In this document: piece after piece, positions 1 to 6,323 of the stretch
Layout of the letters: each line of letters opens with the position of its first letter
Numbering within the stretch: the stretch's first letter is position 1
From: Hyphomicrobiales bacterium
GTDB taxonomy: Bacteria > Pseudomonadota > Alphaproteobacteria > Rhizobiales > Devosiaceae
Direction: 5' to 3'
NCBI GenBank assembly: GCA_026989045.1
Contig: JALSJY010000207.1
Location: 1 to 11,485 of the forward strand
Length of the DNA: 11,485 nucleotides
Program-made: the position numbers and the translations under genes
Notes under the pieces: generated by a model
What the model saw: only the letters and a program-made list of their open reading frames with translations
What the model was told of the DNA's origin: nothing
The model's database searches: none

Positions 1-188
1 GGTGCATGCTTGGTTTTGGCCAGTGACATTGTCCAGTCATATAATTTTCTTAGCAATTTTTCGCTCCATATTTATACTTTAAAGAGGCTTGTAGAGATTA
101 AGGGTTAGAAGTCAATTAAGGAAAAAGATTATAGATAATGGCGCTGACATAGATTTTTTAGTTTTGAGAGAAAAAGTGATGAAACTTA

Positions 189-216
189 TTGACCTATTCT
201 TAGCAATGACTATATT
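189..216 (+). promoter_or_regulatory. Sigma-70-type promoter of tRNA-Leu
   Basis: A TTGACC hexamer (189-194) and a TATATT hexamer (211-216) are separated by 16 bases. The -10 box ends 15 bases before the first base of the mature tRNA, the usual geometry for a stable-RNA promoter with a short 5' leader. The match is by eye and no start site has been mapped. Confidence 0.55.
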
Positions 217-231
217 GCGCCAAGTTCAGTT

Positions 232-318
232 GCCCTCCTGGCGGAACTGGTAGACGCGCCAGACTCAAAATCTGGTTCCTGTATAGGAGTGTCGGTTCGA
301 TTCCGACGGAGGGCACCA
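232..318 (+). tRNA. tRNA-Leu (anticodon CAA)
   Basis: The acceptor stem GCCCTCC (232-238) pairs perfectly with GGAGGGC (308-314). The discriminator is A315 and the CCA end is encoded at 316-318. The anticodon stem CCAGA/TCTGG closes the loop CTCAAAA, giving anticodon CAA, which reads UUG codons. The T-arm has the usual GGTTCGATTCC. The long variable arm (around TTCCTGTATAGGAGT) is the class II shape expected of tRNA-Leu. No T-rich terminator follows, so it may be transcribed together with the carboxypeptidase gene downstream. Confidence 0.97.
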
Positions 319-328
319 TTTTATGATC

Positions 329-397
329 TCGCGGTAATTCGCTCCGCTTATACTTTTGATGGGGTGCGGCACTGGTCGCGGCTCGTTCTTCGCTCGC
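329..397 (+). repeat. Two imperfect copies of a GC-rich motif after tRNA-Leu
   Basis: Copy 1 (329-347, TCGCGGTAATTCGCTCCGC) and copy 2 (376-397, TCGCGGCTCGTT followed by CTTCGCTCGC) share TCGCGG, an interior TTC and a GCTC-type end. Both are much richer in G and C than their surroundings. They lie between tRNA-Leu and the carboxypeptidase start. A further GCACCATTT at 428-436 repeats the CCA end of the tRNA (314-322) by nine bases. This may be a remnant of a dispersed intergenic repeat; nothing in the window shows other copies. Confidence 0.3.
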
Positions 398-468
398 TGG
401 TACGTTTTAGGCTTCTTTATCAAAGCGCACCATTTATTTACTCCTATAAGTTGGAGTCCCAAGGCCAA

Positions 469-1596
469 GTGTTAAATTTTCTAAGAAATTTTAAGCTATT
501 AGCATCTGTTTTGATGTTTTTTGTTTTCACCAATTCAGTTATGGCAATGCCGCAATTATTGGTTGACGCAAGAACAGGTGAGGTGCTTTATGCAAATGAA
601 GCGGATATTGCTTGGCACCCCGCTTCGCTGACTAAGCTGATGAGTGCTTTTGTTACTTTTGAGGCAATTGCCAAAGGGAAGATTACACTTGATACGCCTG
701 TTATTATCTCAAATAATGCAATAAAAGCTCCGCCATCTCGCTCAGGCTTACCAAAAAATAGCGCAATAAGCGTTCGTGATGCGCTGTATATGATTATTGT
801 GAAATCGGCTAACGATATATCTATTGCGCTGGCTGAAACTGTTTCTGGTAGTGAGGCGGCTTTTGTTTTGGAGATGAATAATATAGCTAAAGCGCTTGGT
901 ATGAGTGCTACGCGTTTTGTTAATCCCAATGGATTGCACAATAAGGCGCAAGTGACATCGGCGCGTGATATGGCGATTTTAGCATTAAATATTAAAGTCC
1001 GTTACAATGACTATAAGGATTTATTTGCAACCTCTATTGTGCAGTTGGGGGAAGCAAAGTTAAGAACGCATAATAATTTGCTAACTGAGTTTGCTGGTAC
1101 AAATGGCATGAAAACGGGCTTTATATGCTCGGCGGGTCTAAATATTGTGGCTAGTGTTGAGCGCAACGGGCGCTCATTAGTGGCGGTGGTTTTGGGTGCT
1201 TCATCGGCACGTGAGCGCGGCGAATTAGTTGCGCAATTATTGCTAAAGGGCTTTTCTGGCGAATATAGAGGGCAGGGAATATCTATTATGTCGATGAATA
1301 ATAGAGCAGGCTCGATGCCAAAAGATATGCGGCCATTTTTATGTGGTGATAATGCTAAAGCTTATATTGCAGAGCAGGAAAGAAAATACCCCTATGGGTT
1401 AGAGGGGCAGCAAAGTTTCTTAAATGATAATATTGCTGCGCTGACTTATAGGGCAAGGAATTTAGGTTTGATGCGTAAAGTGCCACTGCCTATGCCAAGG
1501 CCGTTTCATATGAGCAAAACCGCCAATATAAGAGACGCAATAATGGCACCACCTTTGCCGATGCCAAGACCTGTGAGAAAAAGCCCTGTAAGATAA
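469..1596 (+). CDS. D-alanyl-D-alanine carboxypeptidase (penicillin-binding protein, peptidase S11)
   Basis: This is a 375-residue exported serine peptidase of the PBP5/DacA class, which removes the terminal D-Ala from peptidoglycan pentapeptides in the periplasm. All three signature motifs are present: SLTK at residues 53-56 (catalytic serine and lysine), SAN at 113-115 and KTG at 215-217. The open frame runs back through the tRNA, so the start must be chosen. GTG 469 is preferred because AAGG lies 4 bases upstream and the product then begins with a good signal peptide (basic N-region, hydrophobic core, cleavage after VMA near residue 27). The tail after about residue 270 lacks the PBP5 C-terminal beta domain and the amphipathic membrane anchor. 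Instead it is proline-rich, with PLPMPRP twice (about 339-345 and 362-368), as in other alphaproteobacterial members. It ends 12 bases from the convergent tusA-like gene. Confidence 0.9.
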   Translation: MLNFLRNFKLLASVLMFFVFTNSVMAMPQLLVDARTGEVLYANEADIAWHPASLTKLMSAFVTFEAIAKGKITLDTPVIISNNAIKAPPSRSGLPKNSAISVRDALYMIIVKSANDISIALAETVSGSEAAFVLEMNNIAKALGMSATRFVNPNGLHNKAQVTSARDMAILALNIKVRYNDYKDLFATSIVQLGEAKLRTHNNLLTEFAGTNGMKTGFICSAGLNIVASVERNGRSLVAVVLGASSARERGELVAQLLLKGFSGEYRGQGISIMSMNNRAGSMPKDMRPFLCGDNAKAYIAEQERKYPYGLEGQQSFLNDNIAALTYRARNLGLMRKVPLPMPRPFHMSKTANIRDAIMAPPLPMPRPVRKSPVR

Positions 1597-1608
1597 AGCC
1601 CTGTGCGT

Positions 1609-1827
1609 TTATATTTTAATCTGAAACGTAAAAACATCATTCTGTTTTGATGTTTCGCACTGAAGGTTGTTTTTTTTACAATATAGTGGAATGTCTATTA
1701 TTGCAATTGGATCGTTTGCTAAGAGGGTTATTTTGTCGCTCTTGTTGCAATTATCGAGTTGTTTTTCGAGCTTTATAAGAGGAATGGGGCATTTTTGGCC
1801 TCTTGTATCGATAGTTATTTCGTTCAT
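1609..1827 (-). CDS. TusA/SirA-family sulfur carrier protein
   Basis: This is a 72-residue protein of the TusA family, small cytoplasmic proteins that carry sulfur as a persulfide on one cysteine, for example toward tRNA 2-thiouridine or other sulfur pathways. The signature is plain: DTRGQKCPIPLIKLEK, with the sulfur-carrying cysteine at residue 13 in CPIP, followed by the usual alternation of helices and strands. The frame is open further upstream, but the start at 1827 gives the usual family length, has GAG 6 bases before the ATG, and leaves an 11-base gap to the CAP-domain gene instead of overlapping it. It is probably the second gene of that transcript. The C-terminal half is more divergent than in E. 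coli TusA, so the exact pathway (TusA or a YeeD/SirA paralog) is uncertain. Confidence 0.85.
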   Translation of the reverse strand: MNEITIDTRGQKCPIPLIKLEKQLDNCNKSDKITLLANDPIAIIDIPLYCKKNNLQCETSKQNDVFTFQIKI

Positions 1828-1838
1828 AATATTCTCAT

Positions 1839-2285
1839 CTAATCTAGCAATAAAACCCAATAAACTCCATGAGTAGAATTTTGTGAATATACAACCGTTA
1901 TGCCTGCATTGGAATATTTGGGATTTGTGAGAATATCCACTGAAGAAACATTAGAACGCCAGCCTGAGAATGTGTTAGCAAAATCAGCATATCCAGCGCT
2001 TAATTGCATTGCGCTAATATTATCTGGTTTTTTTGGTGCTTTGTTTGATGCAGCATATTTGGCAGCTAGTATATTTGCCTGATTATTTAATTCAGAATTT
2101 ATATTTAGGGCAGCTACGCCTTTTGTGGCTCTTAAATGATTGATAATTGAAAGCGCTTTTGCTCTATCTAATTGCGCCCCAGTATTATCCATTCGTGCAG
2201 TTAGGCTTGGATCAAGTGGAATGCCAACATTTGTGCAAGATGATAAAACCAAAGTGAATATTATTATCATGAGCGATTTTAGCAT
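1839..2285 (-). CDS. Small CAP-domain (SCP-like) lipoprotein
   Basis: This is a 148-residue putative lipoprotein. A short hydrophobic signal ends in the lipobox LSSC with the lipidated cysteine at residue 17. The rest resembles the bacterial CAP/SCP fold: an N-terminal helix with LSIINHLRATKGVAAL, then AGYADFANTFSGWRSN in the middle, and a final strand pair ending VYWVLLLD. CAP proteins are secreted or envelope proteins of mostly unknown biochemical role. Positions where many CAP proteins carry cavity histidines (a His in the helix before the central loop, and the His of the GH-type motif after GWR) appear as other residues here. The start is supported by AAGGAAG just upstream of ATG 2285. 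tRNA-Arg lies 53 bases upstream on the same strand, and a TusA-type gene follows closely. Confidence 0.75.
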   Translation of the reverse strand: MLKSLMIIIFTLVLSSCTNVGIPLDPSLTARMDNTGAQLDRAKALSIINHLRATKGVAALNINSELNNQANILAAKYAASNKAPKKPDNISAMQLSAGYADFANTFSGWRSNVSSVDILTNPKYSNAGITVVYSQNSTHGVYWVLLLD

Positions 2286-2338
2286 GTTACTTCCTTTGGT
2301 TTTCTCTTGTTATATCTTTTTATAAAATGTTGAAATTA

Positions 2339-2415
2339 TGGTGATCCCGAGAGGATTCGAACCTCTGACCCCCAGATTAGGAATCTGGTGCTCTATCCTG
2401 CTGAGCTACGGGACC
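2339..2415 (-). tRNA. tRNA-Arg (anticodon CCT)
   Basis: On the minus strand the acceptor stem GGTCCCG (2415-2409) pairs with CGGGATC, including one G-U pair. The discriminator A is at 2342 and the CCA end is encoded (2341-2339). The anticodon stem CCAGA/TCTGG encloses TTCCTAA, giving anticodon CCT, which reads AGG. The T-arm carries GGTTCGAATCC. The D-arm has the usual GCTCAGCAGGATAGAGC. Confidence 0.97.
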
Positions 2416-2428
2416 AATTATTGGCTTG

Positions 2429-2458
2429 ATAATAAATTTTGCCTTAATTACGTGTAAA
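2429..2458 (-). promoter_or_regulatory. Possible promoter of tRNA-Arg
   Basis: Reading the minus strand, TTTACA (2458-2453) and TATTAT (2434-2429) are separated by 18 bases, and the -10-like box lies 13 bases before the tRNA. Both hexamers are imperfect and the region is very AT-rich, so chance matches are likely. Confidence 0.35.
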
Positions 2459-2489
2459 AAGAAATTATTATATAATAAGGGGCTTTTAT

Positions 2490-3317
2490 TTGTTCATTCG
2501 TCATTTGTCTATTGCTGTTATTGTTAAGTTTTTTATGTTGTCATTTATATTACCAGTTCAAGCAAATGGGGAGTGCGAAATTTTGCAAAAAGGATCAACA
2601 GGAATTGTTGCAAAAGTTGTTGATGGGGATAGTTTGCTACTCTCAAATGGTAATAAAATTCGCCTTATTGGTATTCAAGCGCCAAAATTAGCTTTAGGTC
2701 GAGAAGGGTTTAAAGACTGGCCATTAGCAAAAGAGGCAAAAGCAGCGTTAGAGGAAATTACTTTAGATAAAACTGTTCGCCTTGAGTATGGAGGGGCGAG
2801 AGTAGATCGATATGACCGCGTGTTGGCGCATTTATTTGTTTTGAATGAAAAAAAAGAAATTTGGGTGCAAAGAGAAATGCTAGAGAGAGGTTTTGCTAGA
2901 GTTTATTCATTTGCTGATAATCGCTCGTGTCTTGAGCCTCTTTTGCAGGCAGAGGCTAGAGCTAGAGTTGAGAAAAAGAATATATGGGCAAATTCATATT
3001 ATAATATTCGCTATGCTAATAAGCCTGATAAACTATTGCCATTGGTTGATCATTATGAATTGGTTGAGGGGGCGGTATTATCTGCCAAGCGAGTTGGATC
3101 AAGACGATATTTGAATTTTGGTGAAACTTATCAAAATGATTTTACTATTGTGATTGAGAAGTCTGCTTGGCGTTTGTTTAAGAAAGCTGGTATAAAGTTA
3201 AGTGATTATCAAAATGCTTTAATTAGAGTAAGGGGCTGGGTTGAAATTTATGGTGGCCCACGAATTGAGGTAACTCACCCAGAGCAGATTGAGATTTTGG
3301 CAATAAAGAGCCAGTAA
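2490..3317 (+). CDS. Secreted thermonuclease-family (SNase-fold) protein with altered active site
   Basis: This is a 275-residue exported protein. Translation starts at TTG 2490, supported by AAGGGG at 2477-2482 with 7 bases spacing and by the signal peptide it yields (cleavage near VQA, residue 25). Residues about 38-170 are the staphylococcal-nuclease fold: VVDGDS (44-48), RLIGI (58-62), VDRYDRVLAHLF (105-116) and EKKNIW (161-166). Arginines matching Arg35 and Arg87 of the staphylococcal enzyme are present (58 and 110), and so is the first aspartate (45). The DTPE stretch that supplies the metal-binding Asp40 and the Glu43 base is QAPK here (63-66), so normal calcium-dependent cleavage is doubtful. 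I recall this QAPK form in other alphaproteobacterial homologs. A second, OB-like domain fills residues about 190-270. The gene is followed by the M48 gene after 45 bases, probably in one transcript. Confidence 0.8.
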   Translation: MFIRHLSIAVIVKFFMLSFILPVQANGECEILQKGSTGIVAKVVDGDSLLLSNGNKIRLIGIQAPKLALGREGFKDWPLAKEAKAALEEITLDKTVRLEYGGARVDRYDRVLAHLFVLNEKKEIWVQREMLERGFARVYSFADNRSCLEPLLQAEARARVEKKNIWANSYYNIRYANKPDKLLPLVDHYELVEGAVLSAKRVGSRRYLNFGETYQNDFTIVIEKSAWRLFKKAGIKLSDYQNALIRVRGWVEIYGGPRIEVTHPEQIEILAIKSQ

Positions 3318-3362
3318 TTAAATAGCTCTTAGAAAAGAATAAATGTTTTGCGAAGTGAAGTG

Positions 3363-4865
3363 ATGAATTTTTTAAAAGATAAAAAATATAGATTTAAAAT
3401 ATTGCTTGCTTTGCTTTTAAGCTTGTTTCTTGCTGGCTGCACTGCTTTTTTAGATGGGTCGCAAGTTAGCGTAAGTAGAACTGGAGCTGATGAAAATCAG
3501 ACATCAAACGTTGTTCCAGCTGGCACTGATCCAGAAAATTATGTAGCAGGACGCAAGGAGCATGCCCGTATTATAGCCTCTTTTGGCGGTGTTTATCAAA
3601 ATCGAAAAATTGAAATAATGGTAGCTCAAATCGCAGGCAAATTATTGCGAGCAGCAGATATTGGTAATTCCAGCTATAATGTTACTCTTTTAGATAGCCC
3701 TGAAATAAATGCTTTTGCCCTTCCAGGGGGTTATATTTATGTGACGCGTGGAATTTTGGCATTGGCTAATGATCAAAGCGAATTGGCGGCGGTGTTAGCG
3801 CATGAAATATCGCATGTGGTTTTGCGTCATGCTCGTGAGCGCACAAACAGGACTAAAACTAGCGAGATTGTTGATCGTGTAATTACTGGGGTGCTTGGTG
3901 GTGATGCTGATACAGATCAAGGCGCTTCTCGCTCACGATTATCCTTGGCTGCATTCTCACAAAGTCAAGAGTTGGCGGCAGATAAACAGGGGGTGTTAAT
4001 TGCTGCTAGGGCTGGATTTGATCCGTTTGCGGCTGGTCGCTTACTTAATTCAATGGCTCGTTTTGCGCAGCTTGACGTTGAGGGCTATGAAGAGGGTGAT
4101 GATTTTTTATCCACTCACCCATCTACTCCTGACCGCATTCAAAAAACACTGGAGATTGCTAACTCTTTTAATGATTCAGGGCTTTTTAATAGTGATGGAA
4201 AATTATTAGATCGTGCTAAATATTTAAAAGCAATTGATGGTTTGAGTTTTGGACAAAGCGGCTCGCAGGGTGCGGTGATTGGGCAGAAATTTGTGCATCG
4301 AAATCTTAAATTTACTTTTAAAGTTCCTAAAAGATATAGTTTGCAAAATTCTAAGACAGCGGTTGTGGCAGTTGCTGGAGAAAGTGAGGCGCTTAGATTT
4401 GATAGCGCACAAGTACCAATTTCAATGTCATTGGTAGATTATTTAAACACTGGTTGGATTGTAGGGTTTGATCCTAAAAGCGTGAAAGAGCTTAAGAATA
4501 ATGATGTTGAAATGGCTATGGGCAGAGCAAAAACCCAAGCTTGGGAATTTATTATTTATGTTATTAGGTTTAATGGTGAGGTATATAGGTTTATTTTTGC
4601 AGCTAAGAAAAACAGTGCAGAGTTTATAAAAGCGGCACAAGATGTTGCGCAAAGTTTTAGAAGAATAACTGCGCGTGACATAGCGCAAATTCAAAATAAT
4701 TATATAAAAATAATTACTGCTAAAGCTGGTGATGATATTGATGCTCTATCTAAAAAAATGACAGGTCAGGCAAATTCTGATGCATTATTTATGGTGTTGA
4801 ATAATCTTTATTTACGCGATCCAATTATAGCTAATCAGCAATATAAAATTGTTAGAGTAAAATAA
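3363..4865 (+). CDS. M48-family zinc metalloprotease lipoprotein (BepA/LoiP-like), C-terminal LysM-like tail
   Basis: This is a 500-residue envelope protease. The signal peptide ends in the lipobox LAGC (lipidated Cys 26), which suggests membrane anchoring with the catalytic domain in the periplasm. The zinc site is HEISH (147-151), with the third ligand Glu203 in SQELAADKQG. The family motif STHPSTPDRI (about 250-259) follows. Related proteases such as BepA act in outer-membrane protein quality control; this is family knowledge, not shown here. Residues 300-435 form a domain I do not recognise. The last 55 residues (ITAKAGDDIDALSKKM through NQQYKIVRV) resemble a degenerate LysM repeat. The frame also offers TTG 3348 and GTG 3360. 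ATG 3363 gives the most compact lipoprotein signal and has GAAG just upstream. The gene follows the nuclease-fold gene closely and ends at a hairpin shared with carD. Confidence 0.87.
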   Translation: MNFLKDKKYRFKILLALLLSLFLAGCTAFLDGSQVSVSRTGADENQTSNVVPAGTDPENYVAGRKEHARIIASFGGVYQNRKIEIMVAQIAGKLLRAADIGNSSYNVTLLDSPEINAFALPGGYIYVTRGILALANDQSELAAVLAHEISHVVLRHARERTNRTKTSEIVDRVITGVLGGDADTDQGASRSRLSLAAFSQSQELAADKQGVLIAARAGFDPFAAGRLLNSMARFAQLDVEGYEEGDDFLSTHPSTPDRIQKTLEIANSFNDSGLFNSDGKLLDRAKYLKAIDGLSFGQSGSQGAVIGQKFVHRNLKFTFKVPKRYSLQNSKTAVVAVAGESEALRFDSAQVPISMSLVDYLNTGWIVGFDPKSVKELKNNDVEMAMGRAKTQAWEFIIYVIRFNGEVYRFIFAAKKNSAEFIKAAQDVAQSFRRITARDIAQIQNNYIKIITAKAGDDIDALSKKMTGQANSDALFMVLNNLYLRDPIIANQQYKIVRVK

Positions 4866-4895
4866 AGGCCAGCCAATTTGGCCAGCCTTTGTTTT
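4864..4895. terminator. Bidirectional hairpin between the M48 gene and carD
   Basis: AAAGGC (4864-4869) pairs with GCCTTT (4885-4890), and GCC with GGC inside, around a CA/CA internal loop and an AATTT apical loop. Toward the plus strand it is followed by TTTGTTTTA, and toward the minus strand by TTTATTTTA. It can therefore end both convergent transcripts. It begins at the M48 stop codon and lies 23 bases beyond the carD stop. Confidence 0.7.
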
Positions 4896-4917
4896 ATAGC
4901 GTTATTTAAAAAACAAA

Positions 4918-5535
4918 TTAAGCCGCTGCTTCTTTGCCTTTAGTAGTTTTTGTATTGGCATCTGAGGCATCAGCCGCTGGCTCTTCAGCTTTTTCTGCAT
5001 CAGGCTTAGTAGTTTTTGATGGTCTAAGCGCAAGGTTGCTTTCAATCAATTGAGTAGCTTCAGTAATGGTAATTTTTTTAACGGTAGCTATTTCTCTACT
5101 CATGCGATCCATTGCTTGTTCGAAAAGTTGGCGTTCAGAATAAGACTGTTCTGGCTGATCGGCAGAGCGAAAAAGATCCCGCACAACTTCTGAGATTAAA
5201 ACTAAATCACCAGAGTTGATTTTTGCTTCATATTCTTGGGCGCGACGGCTCCACATTGTGCGTTTGATGCGCGCGCGACCCTTAACGGTGCTAATCGCTC
5301 TTTCAAGCACAGCTTCTCCAGCAAGCTTACGCATGCCTACGCTTTTGATTTTTGCAACAGGAACGCGAAGAGTAAGTTTATCCTGTTCAAAATTTATAAC
5401 TAAAAGTTCAAGGCTCATACCCGCAATTTCTTGCTCCTCGATAGAGGAAATTTTACCGACGCCATGAGCTGGATAAACAATAAATTCTCCTGTTTTAAAA
5501 CCTGCGCGTTGTTGTGATTTTTTGGTTAAAACCAT
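4918..5535 (-). CDS. carD: CarD-family RNA polymerase-binding transcription regulator
   Basis: This is a 205-residue CarD-type regulator that binds the RNA polymerase beta subunit and stabilises open promoter complexes. The N-terminal polymerase-interaction (Tudor-like) domain is at about residues 12-65 (FKTGEFIVYPAHGVGKI). The helical DNA-contacting domain is at about 75-165 and includes the conserved Trp in RTMWSRRAQEYEAKINSGD (residue 95). The tail after 172 is Lys/Ala/Glu-rich and probably disordered, common in alphaproteobacterial homologs and absent from mycobacterial CarD. The frame has an ATG 18 bases upstream, but the start at 5535 is preferred because AGGAG sits 8 bases before it. 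fdxA lies 343 bases upstream on the same strand, and that gap holds several regulatory-looking motifs. It is convergent with the M48 gene. Confidence 0.93.
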   Translation of the reverse strand: MVLTKKSQQRAGFKTGEFIVYPAHGVGKISSIEEQEIAGMSLELLVINFEQDKLTLRVPVAKIKSVGMRKLAGEAVLERAISTVKGRARIKRTMWSRRAQEYEAKINSGDLVLISEVVRDLFRSADQPEQSYSERQLFEQAMDRMSREIATVKKITITEATQLIESNLALRPSKTTKPDAEKAEEPAADASDANTKTTKGKEAAA

Positions 5536-5543
5536 TGGGCATA

Positions 5544-5548
5544 CTCCT
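5544..5548 (-). promoter_or_regulatory. Ribosome binding site fixing the carD start
   Basis: On the minus strand AGGAG (5548-5544) stands 8 bases before ATG 5535. The alternative ATG at 5553 lies upstream of this site and has no comparable signal, so the shorter product is favoured. Confidence 0.75.
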
Positions 5549-5755
5549 GACATGATGCTCTTTAAATTAAACCTAATGAAATATCTCGCTAGGTATCTAC
5601 CTGTTAACTTGCCTATTTTTGAGGCTTTATAACCAAACGTGCTTATTGTTTAAAGAAGCTCGCTTGGTGGTTTTTTATTCTATTGTTTGCTTGAAATATT
5701 ATTTTCGCTTTTTAGCTGTTGAGTTTTATTTTTTGAATTATCATTATTGCACAGC

Positions 5756-5784
5756 ACTATAGCATATTTTTTGATATAAATCAA
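5756..5784 (-). promoter_or_regulatory. Possible carD promoter
   Basis: On the minus strand TTGATT (5784-5779) and TATAGT (5761-5756) are separated by 17 bases, giving 4/6 and 5/6 matches to the sigma-70 hexamers. The -35 box overlaps one arm of the FNR-type palindrome. No other hexamer pair as good was noticed between fdxA and carD, but the AT-rich base composition makes chance matches likely. Confidence 0.4.
5771..5784. promoter_or_regulatory. FNR/FixK/FnrL-type binding site
   Basis: TTGAT ATAA ATCAA is an exact match to the TTGAT-N4-ATCAA palindrome bound by CRP/FNR-family oxygen or redox regulators (FnrL, FixK, Anr). It lies 236 bases before the carD start and overlaps the -35 box of the candidate promoter, a position that would favour repression from that promoter. 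Expected chance occurrence of the ten fixed bases in a window this AT-rich is low, roughly a few percent by base composition alone. Confidence 0.45.
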
Positions 5785-5819
5785 AATTAGATTATTTCAT
5801 AACATTGCTTCGTTTGCTT

Positions 5820-5848
5820 ATGGTTAAATAAGCTGGTTTATTAACCAT
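5820..5848. promoter_or_regulatory. Inverted pair of CtrA-type octamers
   Basis: ATGGTTAA (5820-5827) and TTAACCAT (5841-5848) are exact reverse complements separated by 13 bases, so their centres are 21 bases or about two helical turns apart. TTAACCAT is a known form of the CtrA recognition sequence in alphaproteobacteria. The same bases can also fold into an imperfect hairpin, and with no T-run after it that hairpin is a poor intrinsic terminator. One more ATGGTTAA occurs at 9420-9427. Confidence 0.35.
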
Positions 5849-5878
5849 AGCGCGTGCTAGAATCGTCATGTTGCTAAA

Positions 5879-6217
5879 TTAGTCACCTTGGCCTGGTTTC
5901 TCAGAAAAATACTTTTCAAACTTACCTGTTTCACCATCAAATTTTTCGGCATCAGGCATAGGATCGCGTTTCTCGGTTATATTTGGCCAGATTGAGGCAT
6001 ATTTAGTGTTTATCTCAAGCCAAGATTCTAAACCAGTTTCGGTATCAGCTTTAATCGCTTCTGCAGGACATTCTGGCTCGCATACACCACAATCAATACA
6101 TTCATCAGGATGAATCACCAGCATGTTTTCGCCCTCATAAAAACAATCAACGGGGCAGACTTCAACACAATCTAAATATTTGCACTTAATGCAATTATCA
6201 ACGACAATATAGGTCAT
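5879..6217 (-). CDS. fdxA: 7Fe ferredoxin, [3Fe-4S][4Fe-4S], FdxA type
   Basis: This is a 112-residue cytoplasmic electron carrier of the Azotobacter ferredoxin I class. Cysteines 9, 17 and 50 fit the [3Fe-4S] ligands, and 21, 40, 43 and 46 fit the [4Fe-4S] ligands (CIDCGVCEPEC). Cys12 and Cys25 are extra, as in other alphaproteobacterial FdxA proteins. The C-terminal 55 residues (GLESWLEINTKYA through GKFEKYFSEKPGQGD) are the typical helix and tail extension. The length is normal for the family. AGGA lies about 8 bases before the ATG. It sits between the helicase fragment and carD on the same strand; in related genomes an S4-domain RNA-binding gene usually lies just upstream, but here only 106 bases separate fdxA from the helicase fragment. 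Its electron partners are not evident from the context. Confidence 0.95.
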   Translation of the reverse strand: MTYIVVDNCIKCKYLDCVEVCPVDCFYEGENMLVIHPDECIDCGVCEPECPAEAIKADTETGLESWLEINTKYASIWPNITEKRDPMPDAEKFDGETGKFEKYFSEKPGQGD

Positions 6218-6323
6218 AAATATATTCCTAACAGGAAGGTAATAGGGGTTTGTTTATAGGTTATTTTTATCAAATGGTGCTAACGGTTTTTTTACTTAAG
6301 GGCAAGTTATCAGATTATTTTCT

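Larger units (their letters stand above)
5549..5878 (-). other. carD leader and fdxA-carD intergenic region
   Basis: This gap of about 330 bases holds no convincing gene on either strand. It is AT-rich and contains, from the fdxA side: an inverted pair of TTAACCAT octamers (5820-5848), a perfect TTGAT-N4-ATCAA palindrome (5771-5784), and a possible minus-strand promoter TTGATT-17-TATAGT (5784-5756). That promoter would leave an untranslated leader of roughly 210 bases before carD. No intrinsic terminator with a T-run is visible after fdxA, so read-through from fdxA into carD is possible. Confidence 0.55.

Noticed and set aside
1..108. An open plus-strand frame from the window edge to a stop at 106-108, possibly the end of a gene.
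   Set aside because: The 35 residues match nothing I recognise, and another frame is open nearly as long. The rest of 1-188 shows no other feature.
314..436. Integration scar (att duplication) at the tRNA-Leu 3' end, from the repeated GCACCATTT.
   Set aside because: Only nine bases repeat, there is no integrase, and no T-arm sequence is duplicated.
289..468. Extension of the carboxypeptidase frame upstream into tRNA-Leu.
   Set aside because: It would translate the tRNA gene and place 60 residues before a clear signal peptide. GTG 469 with AAGG upstream is a better start.
5216..5467. Plus-strand frame opposite carD.
   Set aside because: CarD is strongly conserved on the minus strand here; this frame has no ribosome site and no family features.
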